NCBI RefSeq assembly: GCF_039523075.1 | Contig: NZ_BAAAEP010000021.1 | Span: 12,490-76,489 of the forward strand | Direction: 5' to 3' | Source: Caenispirillum bisanense | Lineage (GTDB): Bacteria; Pseudomonadota; Alphaproteobacteria; Rhodospirillales; Rhodospirillaceae | DNA: 64,000 bases | In this document: positions 15,652-24,980 of the stretch, in pieces | Layout: the number at the start of each line of letters is the position of its first letter | Position numbering within the stretch: the stretch's first letter is position 1 | The notes under the pieces: model-generated | Databases searched by the model: none | Told to the model about the DNA's origin: nothing | Seen by the model: the letters and a program-made list of their open reading frames with translations, nothing else | Position numbers and translations under genes: made by a program

Positions 15652-16923
15652 ATGGCCGCCTGGCCCTTCCCGACAGTGACGCGACGCTTGGTTGTTCTCG
15701 GCGCTGCCGCCACGGCGGCGCTGGGCGGCGTGCTGCGCCCGACCGAGGCGTGGGCGGCGGTGCGCGCCTCCGCCGTGCGCCTGGGCCGGCACGAGGAATT
15801 CACCCGCTTTGTGCTCGATGTGTCGCAGGCGGTGGACTTCAGCCTGTTCACCCTGACAGACCCCAACCGCGTGGTCATCGACCTGCCGGAAGTGGAATGG
15901 AGCTTCGGCGAGGAAAACCTGCCGCCGGCCAAGGGCGTCGTCTCGTCCCTGCGCTGGGGCCTGTTCCAGCCCGGCCAGTCGCGCGTGGTGCTGGATCTGG
16001 TGCGGCCGGCCAACGTCAAGCAGGCCTTCCTGCTGCCGCCCAACGGTCAGGTCGGCTGGCGCTTCGTCCTTGACCTGCAGGAAACCTCGCTCACCCAGTT
16101 CCTGGCCGCCGCCGGGCCGGAAAAGCGCATCGGCAGCCTGAAGTCGGCGCCCGAGCCGACGCCGCCCAAGGTGCAGGAAGCGTCGCTGCGCCCCGCCCCG
16201 CAGGCGCCGTCGAAAGAGGTGGAGCGGGCCCAGAAGGTCATCGTCATCGACCCCGGCCACGGCGGCGTCGACCCCGGGGCCATCGGTGCTTCCGGCGTCT
16301 ATGAAAAGAACATCACCCTGGCGGCGGCCCGCGAGTTCCGCGACATCCTGCAGAAGTCGGGCAAGTTCAAGGTGGTGCTGACCCGCGACCGCGACATCTT
16401 CCTGCCGCTGCGCGACCGTTTCGAGGTGGCGCGCCGCCATCAGGCCGACCTGTTCATCTCGCTGCACGCCGACAGCATCAAGAACCCGAGCGTGCGCGGC
16501 CTGTCGGTCTACACCCTGTCGGAAAAGGCGTCGGACTCCGAGGCGGCGGCGCTCGCCGACAAGGAAAACAAGGCCGACATCATCGCCGGCATCGACCTGT
16601 CGCACGAAAGTGTGGAGGTCACCAACATCCTCATCGACCTCGCCCAGCGCGAGACCATGAACCTGTCGTCGCGCATCGCCGAACACCTGATCGACGAGCT
16701 GAAGCGCGACGTCAAGCTGCTACCGCGCAGCCACCGCTTCGCCGGCTTTGCCGTGCTGAAGGCGCCGGACGTGCCCTCCATCCTGATCGAGATGGGCTAC
16801 CTGTCCAACGCGGAGGAGGAGCGGCTGCTGCGCCAGGCGTCCTACCGCGCCAAGCTGGGCAAGGCGCTGGAGCGCACCCTGGACGGCTTCTTCAGCCGTA
16901 CCCAGAAGGCCTATCGTCCATAA
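15652..16923 (+). CDS. N-acetylmuramoyl-L-alanine amidase with AMIN domain (AmiC-type)
   Basis: A 423-residue periplasmic cell-wall hydrolase. The N-terminus is a signal peptide with TRRLVVLGAAATAALGG, possibly Tat-type. An AMIN domain (about residues 35-135) targets the protein to the septum or wall. The Amidase_3 domain has the zinc ligands in IDPGHGG (His ~202), YEKN (Glu), SLHAD (His) and the catalytic Glu in LIEMGYLSN. It splits stem peptides from glycan during cell separation. ATG 15652 has GAGGGG 8 nt upstream. PBP1A follows after 116 bp, a conserved alphaproteobacterial order linking wall cleavage and synthesis. Confidence 0.93.
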   Translation: MAAWPFPTVTRRLVVLGAAATAALGGVLRPTEAWAAVRASAVRLGRHEEFTRFVLDVSQAVDFSLFTLTDPNRVVIDLPEVEWSFGEENLPPAKGVVSSLRWGLFQPGQSRVVLDLVRPANVKQAFLLPPNGQVGWRFVLDLQETSLTQFLAAAGPEKRIGSLKSAPEPTPPKVQEASLRPAPQAPSKEVERAQKVIVIDPGHGGVDPGAIGASGVYEKNITLAAAREFRDILQKSGKFKVVLTRDRDIFLPLRDRFEVARRHQADLFISLHADSIKNPSVRGLSVYTLSEKASDSEAAALADKENKADIIAGIDLSHESVEVTNILIDLAQRETMNLSSRIAEHLIDELKRDVKLLPRSHRFAGFAVLKAPDVPSILIEMGYLSNAEEERLLRQASYRAKLGKALERTLDGFFSRTQKAYRP

Positions 16924-17039
16924 GGGGCGGCCGTCTGCCTCTGCGGCCTTAATGTTGCCTCCGTGTCGTGCTATATGGCGGCGCCACACGTTGATGACGG
17001 CAGGGCCCGACAGCCGGGCGATCACGGATACCCGACAGG

Positions 17040-19724
17040 ATGACGGACGAGAACAGGAAGCCGGAACTGCGCGCCGTGCGCGATCCGCACGACATGCCCC
17101 GCCCCCGCAAGGAGCCCAAGGGCGACGGCCGGGGCAACGGCAAGGGGGGCGGCGGAAGCAAGGGCCAGCCGCCGAAGAAGCGCAGGCGCTCGCTGGTCGG
17201 GCGGCTGATGCTGGGGCTGCTGAGCCTTGCGTTCCTGGGCGCCATCGCGGCGGCGGCGGGCATTGCCGGCGGCCTTTACTACTACGGCCGCGATCTGCCC
17301 GACCACAAGCAGCTGGCCAATTACGAGCCCGCCATCTCCACCCGCATCTATGCCGGCGACGGCCGCCTGATCACCGAATACGCCATCCAGAAGCGCGTCT
17401 TCGTGCCGGTGGAGGCCATCCCGCAGCAGCTGGCCGATGCCTTCATCTCGGCCGAGGACCAGAACTTCTACCGCCACCCCGGCCTCGACTTCCAGGGCCT
17501 GCTGCGCGCCACCCTGTCCAACGTCCGCAACATCGGCAGCGGCCGCCGGCCGGAAGGCGCCTCCACCATCACCCAGCAGGTGGCGAAGAACTTCCTGCTG
17601 ACCAACGAAGTCTCCATCGAGCGCAAGATCAAGGAAGCGATCCTGTCGTTCCGCATCGAGCGGGCCTTCACCAAGGATCATATCCTTGAGCTGTACCTGA
17701 ACGAGATCTACCTCGGCGGCGGTTCCTACGGCGTGGCCGCGGCGGCCATGAACTACTTCAACAAGTCGCTCGACCAGCTGTCCATCGGCGAGATGGCCTT
17801 CCTGGCGGCGCTGCCCAAGGCGCCCAACAACTACAACCCCTATCGCCGACCGGACGCCGCCAAGGGCCGCCGCGACTGGGTGGTCGGGCGCATGCTGGAA
17901 GACGGCCGCATCACCCGCGAGGAAGCCGAACAGGCCTGGGCCGAGCCGCTGGTGGTGCGCCCGCCGGAAGCCACCCAGATCGTCGCCGACGGCGCCTATT
18001 TCGCCGAGGACGTGCGCCGCGAGCTGCAGCAGCGTTATGGCGACAACATGCTGTACAAGGGCGGCCTGGCCGTCCGCACCTCGCTGGAACCGCGCCTGCA
18101 GGCCATTGCCACCCGCGTCATGCGCGACGGGCTGATGGACTACGACCGCCGCCATGGCTGGCGCGGCCCGGTGGCCCACATCGACGGCGCCGACGACTGG
18201 GCGCGCAAGCTGGGCGACATCGCCCGCCCCGCCGGCTCGCTGCCGGAATGGGATCTGGCGGTGGTGCTGGAGGTGCAGCCGCAACGGGCCCGCATCGGCC
18301 TGCGCGGCCGGGCCGGCTACATCGCCTTCGACGATACCAAATGGGCCCGCCAGTGGCTGCAGCACCAGCGCCTGGGCGCGGCGCCCAAGTCCATGGCCGA
18401 CGTGGTGAAGGTGGGCGACGTGGTGCTGGTGCAGGAGGCGCCGGCCAAGGACGGCGTCCAGCCCGCCGCCGCCGCCCCGGCCGGAGAGCCCGGCCGCTTC
18501 CTGCTGCGTCAGGTGCCGGCGGTGAACGGCGCTCTGGTCGCCATGGACCCGCACACCGGCCGCGTGCTGGCCATGGTCGGCGGCTTTTCGCTGGAGGCGT
18601 CGGAGTTCAACCGCGCCACCCAGGCGTGGCGCCAGACCGGCTCCGCCTTCAAGCCCTTCGTCTATCTGACGGCGCTGGAGAACGGCTATACGCCGTCGTC
18701 CATCATCCTGGATGCGCCGGTGGAGTTCGACCAGGGCCCCGGCCTGCCCAAGTGGCGGCCGAAGAACTACTCGGGCGAGTTCTACGGCCCGTCCACCCTG
18801 CGCACCGGCATCGAGAAGTCGCGCAACCTGATGACCGTGCGCCTCGCCCATGCCGTCGGTATGGACAAGGTGGCCGACGTGGCGCGGCGGTTCGGCATCT
18901 ATGACTCCATGCCGCCGCTGCTGTCCTATTCCCTCGGCGCCGGCGAGACCACGGTGATGCGCCTGACCACCGCCTACGCCCAGGTGGTCAACGGCGGCAA
19001 GAAGATCACGCCGACCCTCATCGACCGCATCCAGGACCGCAACGGCCAGACCATCTTCCGCCACGACAACCGGGACTGCCCGGAGTGCCGCGACGTGTTC
19101 TGGAGCGAGCAGGCGGTGCCGGCGGTGAAGGATGCCCGCGAGCAGGTGACCGACCCCATCACCGCCTACCAGATGACGTCCATCCTGGAAGGCGCGGTGC
19201 TGCGCGGTACCGGCCGCCGAGTGGCGGAACTGGGCATTCCGCTGGCCGGCAAGACCGGCACCTCCAACGATGCCTTCGACACCTGGTTCATGGGTTTCTC
19301 GCCCGACATGGTGGTGGGCGTATTCGTCGGCTTCGACGAGCCCAAGACCCTGGGGCCGAAGGAAACCGGCTCCAGCGTCGCGGCGCCCATCTTCAAGGAC
19401 TTCATGGCCGCCGCCCTGGACGGCAAGGCGACGCCCTTCCGCATCCCGTCGGGCGTGCAGCTGATGCGCGTCGACCACGAGACGGGGCAGCCGGCCATGC
19501 CGGGCTCGCGCAACCTGATCCTGGAGGCCTTCAAGCCCGGCCAGTCGCCGTTCGACAGCCGCAACGTCGGCGAACCGTCCTACGCCGTCGGGCCGCAGGG
19601 CTTCACCGGCGACGGCTTCGGCGCCGGCGAGGGCGACGGCTGGGGCGGCGACGGCTTCGGCGGCTTCGGCGGCGGTGGCGGCGGCGGCCCGGTGGAGGCG
19701 CCCTCGGCCGGCGGCCTGTACTGA
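17040..19724 (+). CDS. mrcA: Penicillin-binding protein 1A (bifunctional glycosyltransferase/transpeptidase)
   Basis: An 894-residue class A PBP that polymerises and crosslinks peptidoglycan. A basic, glycine-rich cytoplasmic tail (residues 1-51) precedes one membrane helix (52-78). The GT51 domain has the catalytic glutamate in ISAEDQNFYRHPG (~139) and EGASTITQQVAKN. An OB-like linker is followed by the transpeptidase with SxxK in TGSAFKPF (~534), a later SxN-type motif and KTGTSND (~738). The C-terminus ends in a glycine-rich stretch (residues ~860-888). It sits between the amidase and prfB. The start ATG has only a CAGG just upstream, so a nearby alternative is possible. Confidence 0.95.
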   Translation: MTDENRKPELRAVRDPHDMPRPRKEPKGDGRGNGKGGGGSKGQPPKKRRRSLVGRLMLGLLSLAFLGAIAAAAGIAGGLYYYGRDLPDHKQLANYEPAISTRIYAGDGRLITEYAIQKRVFVPVEAIPQQLADAFISAEDQNFYRHPGLDFQGLLRATLSNVRNIGSGRRPEGASTITQQVAKNFLLTNEVSIERKIKEAILSFRIERAFTKDHILELYLNEIYLGGGSYGVAAAAMNYFNKSLDQLSIGEMAFLAALPKAPNNYNPYRRPDAAKGRRDWVVGRMLEDGRITREEAEQAWAEPLVVRPPEATQIVADGAYFAEDVRRELQQRYGDNMLYKGGLAVRTSLEPRLQAIATRVMRDGLMDYDRRHGWRGPVAHIDGADDWARKLGDIARPAGSLPEWDLAVVLEVQPQRARIGLRGRAGYIAFDDTKWARQWLQHQRLGAAPKSMADVVKVGDVVLVQEAPAKDGVQPAAAAPAGEPGRFLLRQVPAVNGALVAMDPHTGRVLAMVGGFSLEASEFNRATQAWRQTGSAFKPFVYLTALENGYTPSSIILDAPVEFDQGPGLPKWRPKNYSGEFYGPSTLRTGIEKSRNLMTVRLAHAVGMDKVADVARRFGIYDSMPPLLSYSLGAGETTVMRLTTAYAQVVNGGKKITPTLIDRIQDRNGQTIFRHDNRDCPECRDVFWSEQAVPAVKDAREQVTDPITAYQMTSILEGAVLRGTGRRVAELGIPLAGKTGTSNDAFDTWFMGFSPDMVVGVFVGFDEPKTLGPKETGSSVAAPIFKDFMAAALDGKATPFRIPSGVQLMRVDHETGQPAMPGSRNLILEAFKPGQSPFDSRNVGEPSYAVGPQGFTGDGFGAGEGDGWGGDGFGGFGGGGGGGPVEAPSAGGLY

Positions 19725-19741
19725 TCTCCCTCCGGCCCGAT

Positions 19742-19780
19742 ACGGGCGCCGCCGCACCCCGGCGGCGCCCGTTGTCCTTT
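19742..19780 (+). terminator. Intrinsic terminator after mrcA
   Basis: A perfect 13-bp stem ACGGGCGCCGCCG / CGGCGGCGCCCGT with a CACCC loop, followed by TGTCCTTT. It separates mrcA from prfB. Confidence 0.75.
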
Positions 19781-19845
19781 AAAGGGTTGAGCCGGCCGGT
19801 GGTTTTCCGTAAGTAAGACCCTCACGCCTGCATGAGAGGACGAAC

Positions 19846-20977
19846 ATGAAGGCCGAAACCGAAACCATGGTCTCCGAGATCAAGCAGTCGATGGCACTGC
19901 TGAGGAGGCATCTTTGACTACGATCAGGCTGTAAGACGGCTCGACGAGCTGAACGCGATCGTAGAAGACCCCAACCTGTGGAACGACGCCGCCCGCGCCC
20001 AGAAACTGATGCGCGAGCGCACCCAGCTGGCCGCCAACCTCGACCGCTACCACGCCATCCAGAAGGACCTGGACGATGCGCTGACGCTCATCGAACTGGG
20101 CGAGATGGAGGATGACGAGGATACCGTCACCGAGGGCGAGCAGGGCCTGCGGGCGCTGAAGGATCAGGTCGCCAAGGCGGAGCTGGAAAGCCTGCTGTCG
20201 GGCGAGGCCGACTCCAACGACTGCTACCTGCAGGTCAACGCCGGCGCCGGCGGCACCGAGGCGCAGGACTGGGCGCAGATCCTGCTGCGCATGTACACCC
20301 GCTGGGCCGAACAGCACGGCTACAAGGTGGAGTATGTTGAAGAGAGCGACGGCGAAGAGGCAGGCATCAAGTCGGCCACCGTCAAGGTCTCGGGCCACAA
20401 CGCCTTCGGCTGGCTGAAGACGGAAAGCGGCGTGCACCGGCTGGTGCGCATCTCGCCCTACGACAGCGCCGCGCGGCGGCACACCAGCTTCTCGTCGGTG
20501 TGGGTCTATCCGGTGGTGGACGACACCATCGAGATCGAGATCCTCGACAAGGACCTGAAGGTGGACACCTACCGCGCCTCCGGCGCCGGTGGCCAGCACG
20601 TCAACCGGACCGAGTCGGCGGTGCGCATCACCCACATGCCCAGCGGCATCGTGGTGGCCTGCCAGTCGGAACGGTCGCAGCACCAGAACCGCGATCACGC
20701 GATGAAGATGCTGCGCGCCCGCCTGTACGAAGCGGAACTGCGCCGCCGGGAAGAGGCGGCCCAGGCGACCGAGGACGCCAAGTCCGACATCGGCTGGGGC
20801 CACCAGATCCGGTCCTACGTGCTGCAGCCCTACCAGATGGTCAAGGACCTGCGCACGGGCGTGGAAACCTCCGACACCCAGGGGGTGCTGGACGGTGACC
20901 TCGACCAGTTCATGCAGGCGTCGCTGGCGTCCAAGCTGACGGGCACCGAGAAGCGCGGCGAGACGGCGGCGGGCTGA
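19846..20977 (+). CDS. prfB: Peptide chain release factor 2, with programmed +1 frameshift
   Basis: RF2 ends translation at UGA and UAA. The gene must be read as 19846-19914 joined to 19916-20977, giving 376 residues. Zero frame reads ...LLRRHL and meets TGA at 19915; a +1 slip on CTT continues as DYDQAVRRLDELN. The hydrolysis motif GGQ is present in SGAGGQHVNRTES. The stop-recognition tripeptide, SPF in E. coli, is SPY here (RISPYDSAARRHTSF). Without the frameshift an annotator would start at 20009 and lose about 54 N-terminal residues. The first ATG has GAGAGGA about 9 nt upstream. Confidence 0.95.
19903..19918 (+). other. prfB: Programmed +1 frameshift site of prfB
   Basis: AGGAGG (19903-19908), three spacer bases, then the slippery CTT and the in-frame stop TGA followed by C (19912-19918). 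This is the classic autoregulatory signal: low RF2 lets the ribosome pause at UGA, the internal Shine-Dalgarno promotes slipping, and full-length RF2 is made. Confidence 0.95.
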
Positions 20978-21015
20978 GGCCCGCCGCTTCTCTTTCACGG
21001 ACGGCGGGGCGCGGC

Positions 21016-21861
21016 GTGACCATCCTGCTCAACACCATCCTGTGGGCCGTGGTGGCGGTTCTGGCCATGTATGCCGCCGCGGTGGCTTACATGTACCTGC
21101 GCCAGCGGGCGCTGCTCTACGCCCCGACGCTGGAGCGGCCGCTGGCCGCATCGTGTGCCGTCGACGGGCTGCAGGAGGTGACGCTGCGCACCGACGACGG
21201 CCTCGACCTCAACGGCTGGTGGCTGCCGCCGCAGCCGGGGCGGCCGGTGGTGCTCTACTGCCACGGCAATGCCGGCTGCCTGAGCGACTGCGCCTTCAAG
21301 CTGGCGGCGTGGCAGGCGGCGGGCATGGGGGCGCTGCTGTTCGACTATCGCGGCTACGGCGGCAATCCCGGCCGCCCGACGGAGCAGGGCCTCTATGCAG
21401 ACGCCCGCGCCGCCCGCCGCTTCCTGCTCGACCAGGGCATCGGCGACGACCGGCTGGTGATCCACGGCGAGAGCCTGGGGTCGGGGGTGGCGGCGCAGCT
21501 GGCGCTGGAGCACGCGCCGGCGGCGCTGGTGCTGGAGGCGGCCTTCGTCTCCATCCCGGCGGTCGGCAAGCGGCAGTATCCCTGGCTGCCGGTCCATCGC
21601 CTGACCAAGGACCGCTTCGAGACCCTGGCGAAGATCGGCCGCATCCGCTGCCCGGTGTTCCTGCTGCATGGCGAGGAGGATGATCTGGTGCCGGTGGAAA
21701 TGGCGCAGGCCCTGTACGCCCGCGCCAACGAGCCGAAGCGCCTGCACGTCTTCCCCGGCGCCCTGCACGCCAACCTGTACGACTACGGCGCCGGCGACCG
21801 CATCACCGCCTGGATCGACGAGGTGATGCCCGCCGCCCGCTCCCGCGCCGCCGGCGGCTGA
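21016..21861 (+). CDS. Membrane-anchored alpha/beta hydrolase (YfhR/ABHD-like)
   Basis: A 281-residue protein with one N-terminal membrane helix (about residues 8-30) and an alpha/beta-hydrolase domain. The oxyanion region is YCHGNAGC, and the nucleophile elbow is HGESLGSG (Ser ~155). The acid is in HGEEDDLVP, and the catalytic histidine is probably in GALHANLYDYG. Relatives are serine hydrolases of unknown natural substrate, so no reaction is proposed. The start is GTG 21016 with a weak G-rich ribosome site. It follows prfB by 38 bp and could be read through from it; the LOG gene converges on it. Confidence 0.85.
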   Translation: MTILLNTILWAVVAVLAMYAAAVAYMYLRQRALLYAPTLERPLAASCAVDGLQEVTLRTDDGLDLNGWWLPPQPGRPVVLYCHGNAGCLSDCAFKLAAWQAAGMGALLFDYRGYGGNPGRPTEQGLYADARAARRFLLDQGIGDDRLVIHGESLGSGVAAQLALEHAPAALVLEAAFVSIPAVGKRQYPWLPVHRLTKDRFETLAKIGRIRCPVFLLHGEEDDLVPVEMAQALYARANEPKRLHVFPGALHANLYDYGAGDRITAWIDEVMPAARSRAAGG

Positions 21862-21872
21862 GGCCGCAGGGT

Positions 21873-22454
21873 TCAGCGTTCGGCGCGGGTGATCCACTTG
21901 GTCTGCGCCAGCGGCCGCCAGGTGCGGAACGAGGCGATCAGCCCCGCCGGTTCGGTCTCGACGATCAGCATGCCGCGATGCTCGGCGCGCAGGAAGCGTT
22001 CCTCCACCATGTGGTCGATGAAGCTGCGCAGAGGATCGTAGTAGCCGTGGACGTTCAGCAGCCCCACCGGCTTGCCGTGGTTGCCGAGCTGGCCCCAGGT
22101 CCAGACCTCGAAGATTTCCTCCATGGTGCCGATGCCGCCGGGCAGGGCGACGAAGCCGTCCGACAGGTCGGCCATCAGCGCCTTGCGCTCGTGCATGCTG
22201 GCGACGACGCGCAGGTCGGTGAGGCCCTCGTGCCCCACTTCCAGGTCCATCAGGAACTTGGGGATGACGCCGGTGACGCGGCCGCCGGCGGCCAGGCAGG
22301 CATCGGCCACCGCGCCCATCAGGCCAACCCGGCCGCCGCCGTAGACCAGCTCGATGCCTTCTTCCGCCAGCGTCCGCCCCATGCGGACCGCCGCCGCCTG
22401 ATAGGCCACGTTGGCCCCTTCGTTGGAGCCGGTGAACACGCACAACCGCCGCAT
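21873..22454 (-). CDS. LOG-family protein, TIGR00730 Rossmann-fold nucleotide hydrolase
   Basis: A 193-residue cytosolic protein. The family signature PGGIGTMEEIFEVWTWGQLG is present with preceding MHERKALM. LOG-type enzymes release free cytokinin bases from nucleotides, and bacterial members act as nucleoside-5'-monophosphate phosphoribohydrolases, so a purine-nucleotide role is likely. ATG 22454 is chosen because GGAGGATC lies about 10 nt upstream and the protein then starts at the conserved MRRLCVFTGSNEG. A longer start at 22490 is less likely. It is convergent with the upstream hydrolase gene, 11 bp apart. Confidence 0.87.
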   Translation of the reverse strand: MRRLCVFTGSNEGANVAYQAAAVRMGRTLAEEGIELVYGGGRVGLMGAVADACLAAGGRVTGVIPKFLMDLEVGHEGLTDLRVVASMHERKALMADLSDGFVALPGGIGTMEEIFEVWTWGQLGNHGKPVGLLNVHGYYDPLRSFIDHMVEERFLRAEHRGMLIVETEPAGLIASFRTWRPLAQTKWITRAER

Positions 22455-22556
22455 GATGGGATCCTCCGCCTGTCGCCTTGCGTCATCCATGGGCGGGGCC
22501 TATAGCACCCGCATCCACCGCCGGCAAAGTCCCATTCACCGGAGTGCAAGGCAGCC

Positions 22557-23525
22557 ATGACGCAGGGGCGCGACCACGACTGGAGCGGCTTCGTCCGTCG
22601 CTGGTTCGGCGAAGCGGCGGTCGCCTTCCATGCCGACCACGGCCGGGCGGAGACGCTGTCGTGGGCCGGCGGGCGGCTGCACCAGGACGTCTACGACCGG
22701 CCGGAGCCGGCGGCGCCGGTGGTGGTGATGGTCCACGGCATCCAGGGCTATGGCCGCATGCTGATGCCGGTGCTGGCGGGGCTGTGGCGGCGCGGCTGCG
22801 CCGTGGTGGCGCCGGACCTGCCGGGCTGCGGCCTGTCCGCCACGGCCGACGACAAGGGGCGGCGCGGCATCCTCGATCAGGTGGCGGGGCTGGAAGCGGT
22901 GCTGCGGGCGGCGGCGGCGCGCGGGGCCGACCGGCCGCTGGTGGCCAGCGGGGTGAGCCTGGGGGCGCCGACGGTCTTCGCCGCCGCCCTGGCGGTGCCG
23001 GCGGTGCGGGCGCTGGCCGTGTGGAACCTGTTCAGCCCTGCCGACCCGGCGGTGCTGCGGGCCGCCGGCCGCTTCGGCGCCGCCACCGGGCCGCTGCTGC
23101 GGGCGGCGCGGCCGCTGGCGCGGCTGGCACCGGGGCTGAGCCTGCCGGCATGGCTCGGGCTGGCGCTGGAGCATCTGAACGATACGCCGGGCTTCACCGC
23201 CTCCATGCTGCGCGATCCGCTCATCACCCGCACCAGCACCCTCGGCGTGCTGCAGTCGCTGCAGACCGACCTGCCGCCGCGCCTGCGGTGGGCCGAGTGG
23301 CGGCGGCCGGTGCTGGTGCTGCAGCCGGGGGCCGACCGCATGATCCCGCCGGTGGCGACCGAGCGGGCCTTCGCCGCCCTGACCGCCGCGGCCGCGCCCC
23401 GGCGGCTGGAACTGCTGCCCGGCCTGCCGCACTTCCCCGCCACGCCGGAACCCCACGACGCCGCCGCCGGGCGGGTGGTCGCCTTCCTGGCCGAGGCCGG
23501 GCTGCTGGCGCCGGCGGCGGGCTAG
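22557..23525 (+). CDS. Alpha/beta hydrolase of unknown substrate
   Basis: A 322-residue, mostly soluble protein. HGIQGYGRML forms the oxyanion region, and the nucleophile elbow is SGVSLGAP (Ser ~140). The acid/His end is LVLQPGADRMIPP and LPGLPHFPATPEP. The A- and L-rich cap region (about residues 165-225) may be lipophilic. It resembles monoacylglycerol-lipase/lysophospholipase-like hydrolases but nothing fixes the substrate. It diverges from the LOG gene with about 100 bp between the starts and converges with the Nudix gene, 1 bp apart. Confidence 0.8.
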   Translation: MTQGRDHDWSGFVRRWFGEAAVAFHADHGRAETLSWAGGRLHQDVYDRPEPAAPVVVMVHGIQGYGRMLMPVLAGLWRRGCAVVAPDLPGCGLSATADDKGRRGILDQVAGLEAVLRAAAARGADRPLVASGVSLGAPTVFAAALAVPAVRALAVWNLFSPADPAVLRAAGRFGAATGPLLRAARPLARLAPGLSLPAWLGLALEHLNDTPGFTASMLRDPLITRTSTLGVLQSLQTDLPPRLRWAEWRRPVLVLQPGADRMIPPVATERAFAALTAAAAPRRLELLPGLPHFPATPEPHDAAAGRVVAFLAEAGLLAPAAG

Positions 23526-23526
23526 C

Positions 23527-23949
23527 TCAGGGCTGTTCCATCATCGCCGCCACCTCCCGCACCCGCTCGATCAGCGGTTCGGGCAGGGCGTCGAGGGCGA
23601 ACCAGCCGGCGTCGAGGGCGTCGTCGGCGGCGGCGCAGGTGCCGCGCGGGGCCACCGCCAGCATGGCGACCAGCACGAAGTGATGGGCCAGGGCGCCTGT
23701 CCCGGCGTCCGTCTCCATGGCGTCGAAGGCGGTCAGCGGGCGCAGGATGCGGGCGGTGATGCCGGTTTCCTCCACCAGTTCGCGGGCGGCGGCCTCGGCC
23801 AGGGTCTCGCCCCGGCGCGGCTTGCCGCCGGGAAAGCCCCACATGCCGGCCGAGGGCGGGTTGCGGCGGCGGACCAGCAGGATGCGCCCCTCGGCATCAC
23901 GAACGGTGACGATGACGCCGACCCGCGGTTCCTCCTCACGCCAGGGCAA
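23527..23949 (-). CDS. Nudix hydrolase
   Basis: A 140-residue protein with a complete Nudix box, GGKPRRGETLAEAAARELVE followed by ETGI, the Mg-binding motif that hydrolyses nucleoside diphosphates linked to another moiety. WGFPGGK upstream of the box resembles ADP-ribose or NADH-type Nudix proteins. The start is TTG at 23949 with GGGAG about 8 nt upstream; no ATG or GTG gives a full N-terminal strand. It overlaps the end of the upstream hydrolase gene by 14 bp, so the two are translationally coupled. Confidence 0.85.
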   Translation of the reverse strand: MPWREEEPRVGVIVTVRDAEGRILLVRRRNPPSAGMWGFPGGKPRRGETLAEAAARELVEETGITARILRPLTAFDAMETDAGTGALAHHFVLVAMLAVAPRGTCAAADDALDAGWFALDALPEPLIERVREVAAMMEQP

Positions 23950-24838
23950 AGCCGCACTCCCGCAGGGCGTCGACGGTTTCCTGCGGCCGTTCCTCGGGCA
24001 GGAAGTGGCCGCCGGGCAGGGCGCGGCCGCGCACGTCGTCGGCCTTGGCGCGCCAGGTGGCGAGGACGTCGTAGTTGCTTTCCATCAGCCCGTTGGTCCC
24101 CCACAGCACCACCAGCGGGCAGCGGATGCGGCGCTCGGCATCGGCCTCGTCGTGGGCGAGGTCGATGGTGGCGGCGGCGCGGTAGTCCTCGCAGGTGGCG
24201 TGGATGCAGGCCGGGTCGCGGAAGGCCCGCCGGTACTCGGCCAGGGCGGCGGGGTCGTAGGCGGCAAGGCCGGTGCCCCAGGCGCCCAGCTTCCACTCCA
24301 GGTAGAAGTCCGGGTCGCCGCCGATCAGCCGTTCCGGCAGCGGCGCCGGCTGGGCCAGGAACAGCCAGTGGTAATAGGCGAGGCCGATGCCGCGGTTCAT
24401 GGTGGCGAAGATGGTGTGGGTGGGCACGATGTCGAGCACCGCCGCCCGCTCCACCCGTTCCGCATGGTCGAGGCACAGGCGATGAGTGACGCGGCCGCCG
24501 CGGTCATGGCCGACGACCTGGAACCGATCATGCCCCAGCGCGGTCATCAGCGCCGCCGCGTCGGCCGCCATGGTGCGGCGGCTGTAGGTGTCGTGGCTGG
24601 AGTCGCCGGGCGGCTTGTCGCTGTCGCCATAGCCGCGCAGGTCGGGCATCACCAGGGTGTGGGTGCGGGCCAGCAGCGGCGCCATGCGGTGCCAGCAGGC
24701 GTGCGTCTGCGGATAGCCGTGCAGCAGCAGCAGCGGCGGCCCCTCGCCACCGGTGCGGACCGCCAGTTCGATGCCGTTGACGGCGATGCGCCGCAGGGTG
24801 AAGCCGGGCGGGAACAGGGCGTCGGCGGGGTGGCTCAT
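23936..24838 (-). CDS. Haloacetate (fluoroacetate) dehalogenase-like alpha/beta hydrolase
   Basis: A 300-residue protein closely patterned on fluoroacetate dehalogenases. The nucleophile is an aspartate, D112 in VVGHDRGGRVTHR, with R113 and R116 in the positions that bind the substrate carboxylate. A second acid is D136 (VLDIVPT). H157-W158 in YYHWLF match the halide-binding pair of the family, and H278 (LPGGHF) is the general base. These enzymes displace halide from haloacetates to give glycolate. Epoxide hydrolases share the fold but normally use two cap-domain tyrosines, so dehalogenase is preferred. It is co-transcribed with a Nudix gene and has no dehalogenase neighbours. Function is predicted, not shown. 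Confidence 0.75.
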   Translation of the reverse strand: MSHPADALFPPGFTLRRIAVNGIELAVRTGGEGPPLLLLHGYPQTHACWHRMAPLLARTHTLVMPDLRGYGDSDKPPGDSSHDTYSRRTMAADAAALMTALGHDRFQVVGHDRGGRVTHRLCLDHAERVERAAVLDIVPTHTIFATMNRGIGLAYYHWLFLAQPAPLPERLIGGDPDFYLEWKLGAWGTGLAAYDPAALAEYRRAFRDPACIHATCEDYRAAATIDLAHDEADAERRIRCPLVVLWGTNGLMESNYDVLATWRAKADDVRGRALPGGHFLPEERPQETVDALRECGFALA

Positions 24839-24947
24839 GGGGTGTGCCTCCTGCTGGGGAAGCCTCAGGCTGCCAAAGCCGGGGCAGGGGCGAAAGGGCC
24901 AATGGGAGGGGATGTAATTACGCGAGGATCATGTAGATATTTTTTGT

Positions 24948-24974
24948 TTGACGATGCCCGATGTGTGTTATAGC
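24948..24974 (+). promoter_or_regulatory. Promoter of the first SAM-II locus
   Basis: TTGACG (24948-24953) is followed after 15 bp by TATAGC (24969-24974), which has an upstream TG that makes an extended -10. Transcription would start near 24981, right at the 5' edge of the riboswitch. The surrounding stretch is markedly AT-richer than the genes. Confidence 0.55.
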
Positions 24975-24980
24975 GTCTCC

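Noticed and set aside
20009..20977. prfB starting at ATG 20009
   Set aside because: The N-terminal domain upstream is present in the +1 frame after a canonical frameshift signal.
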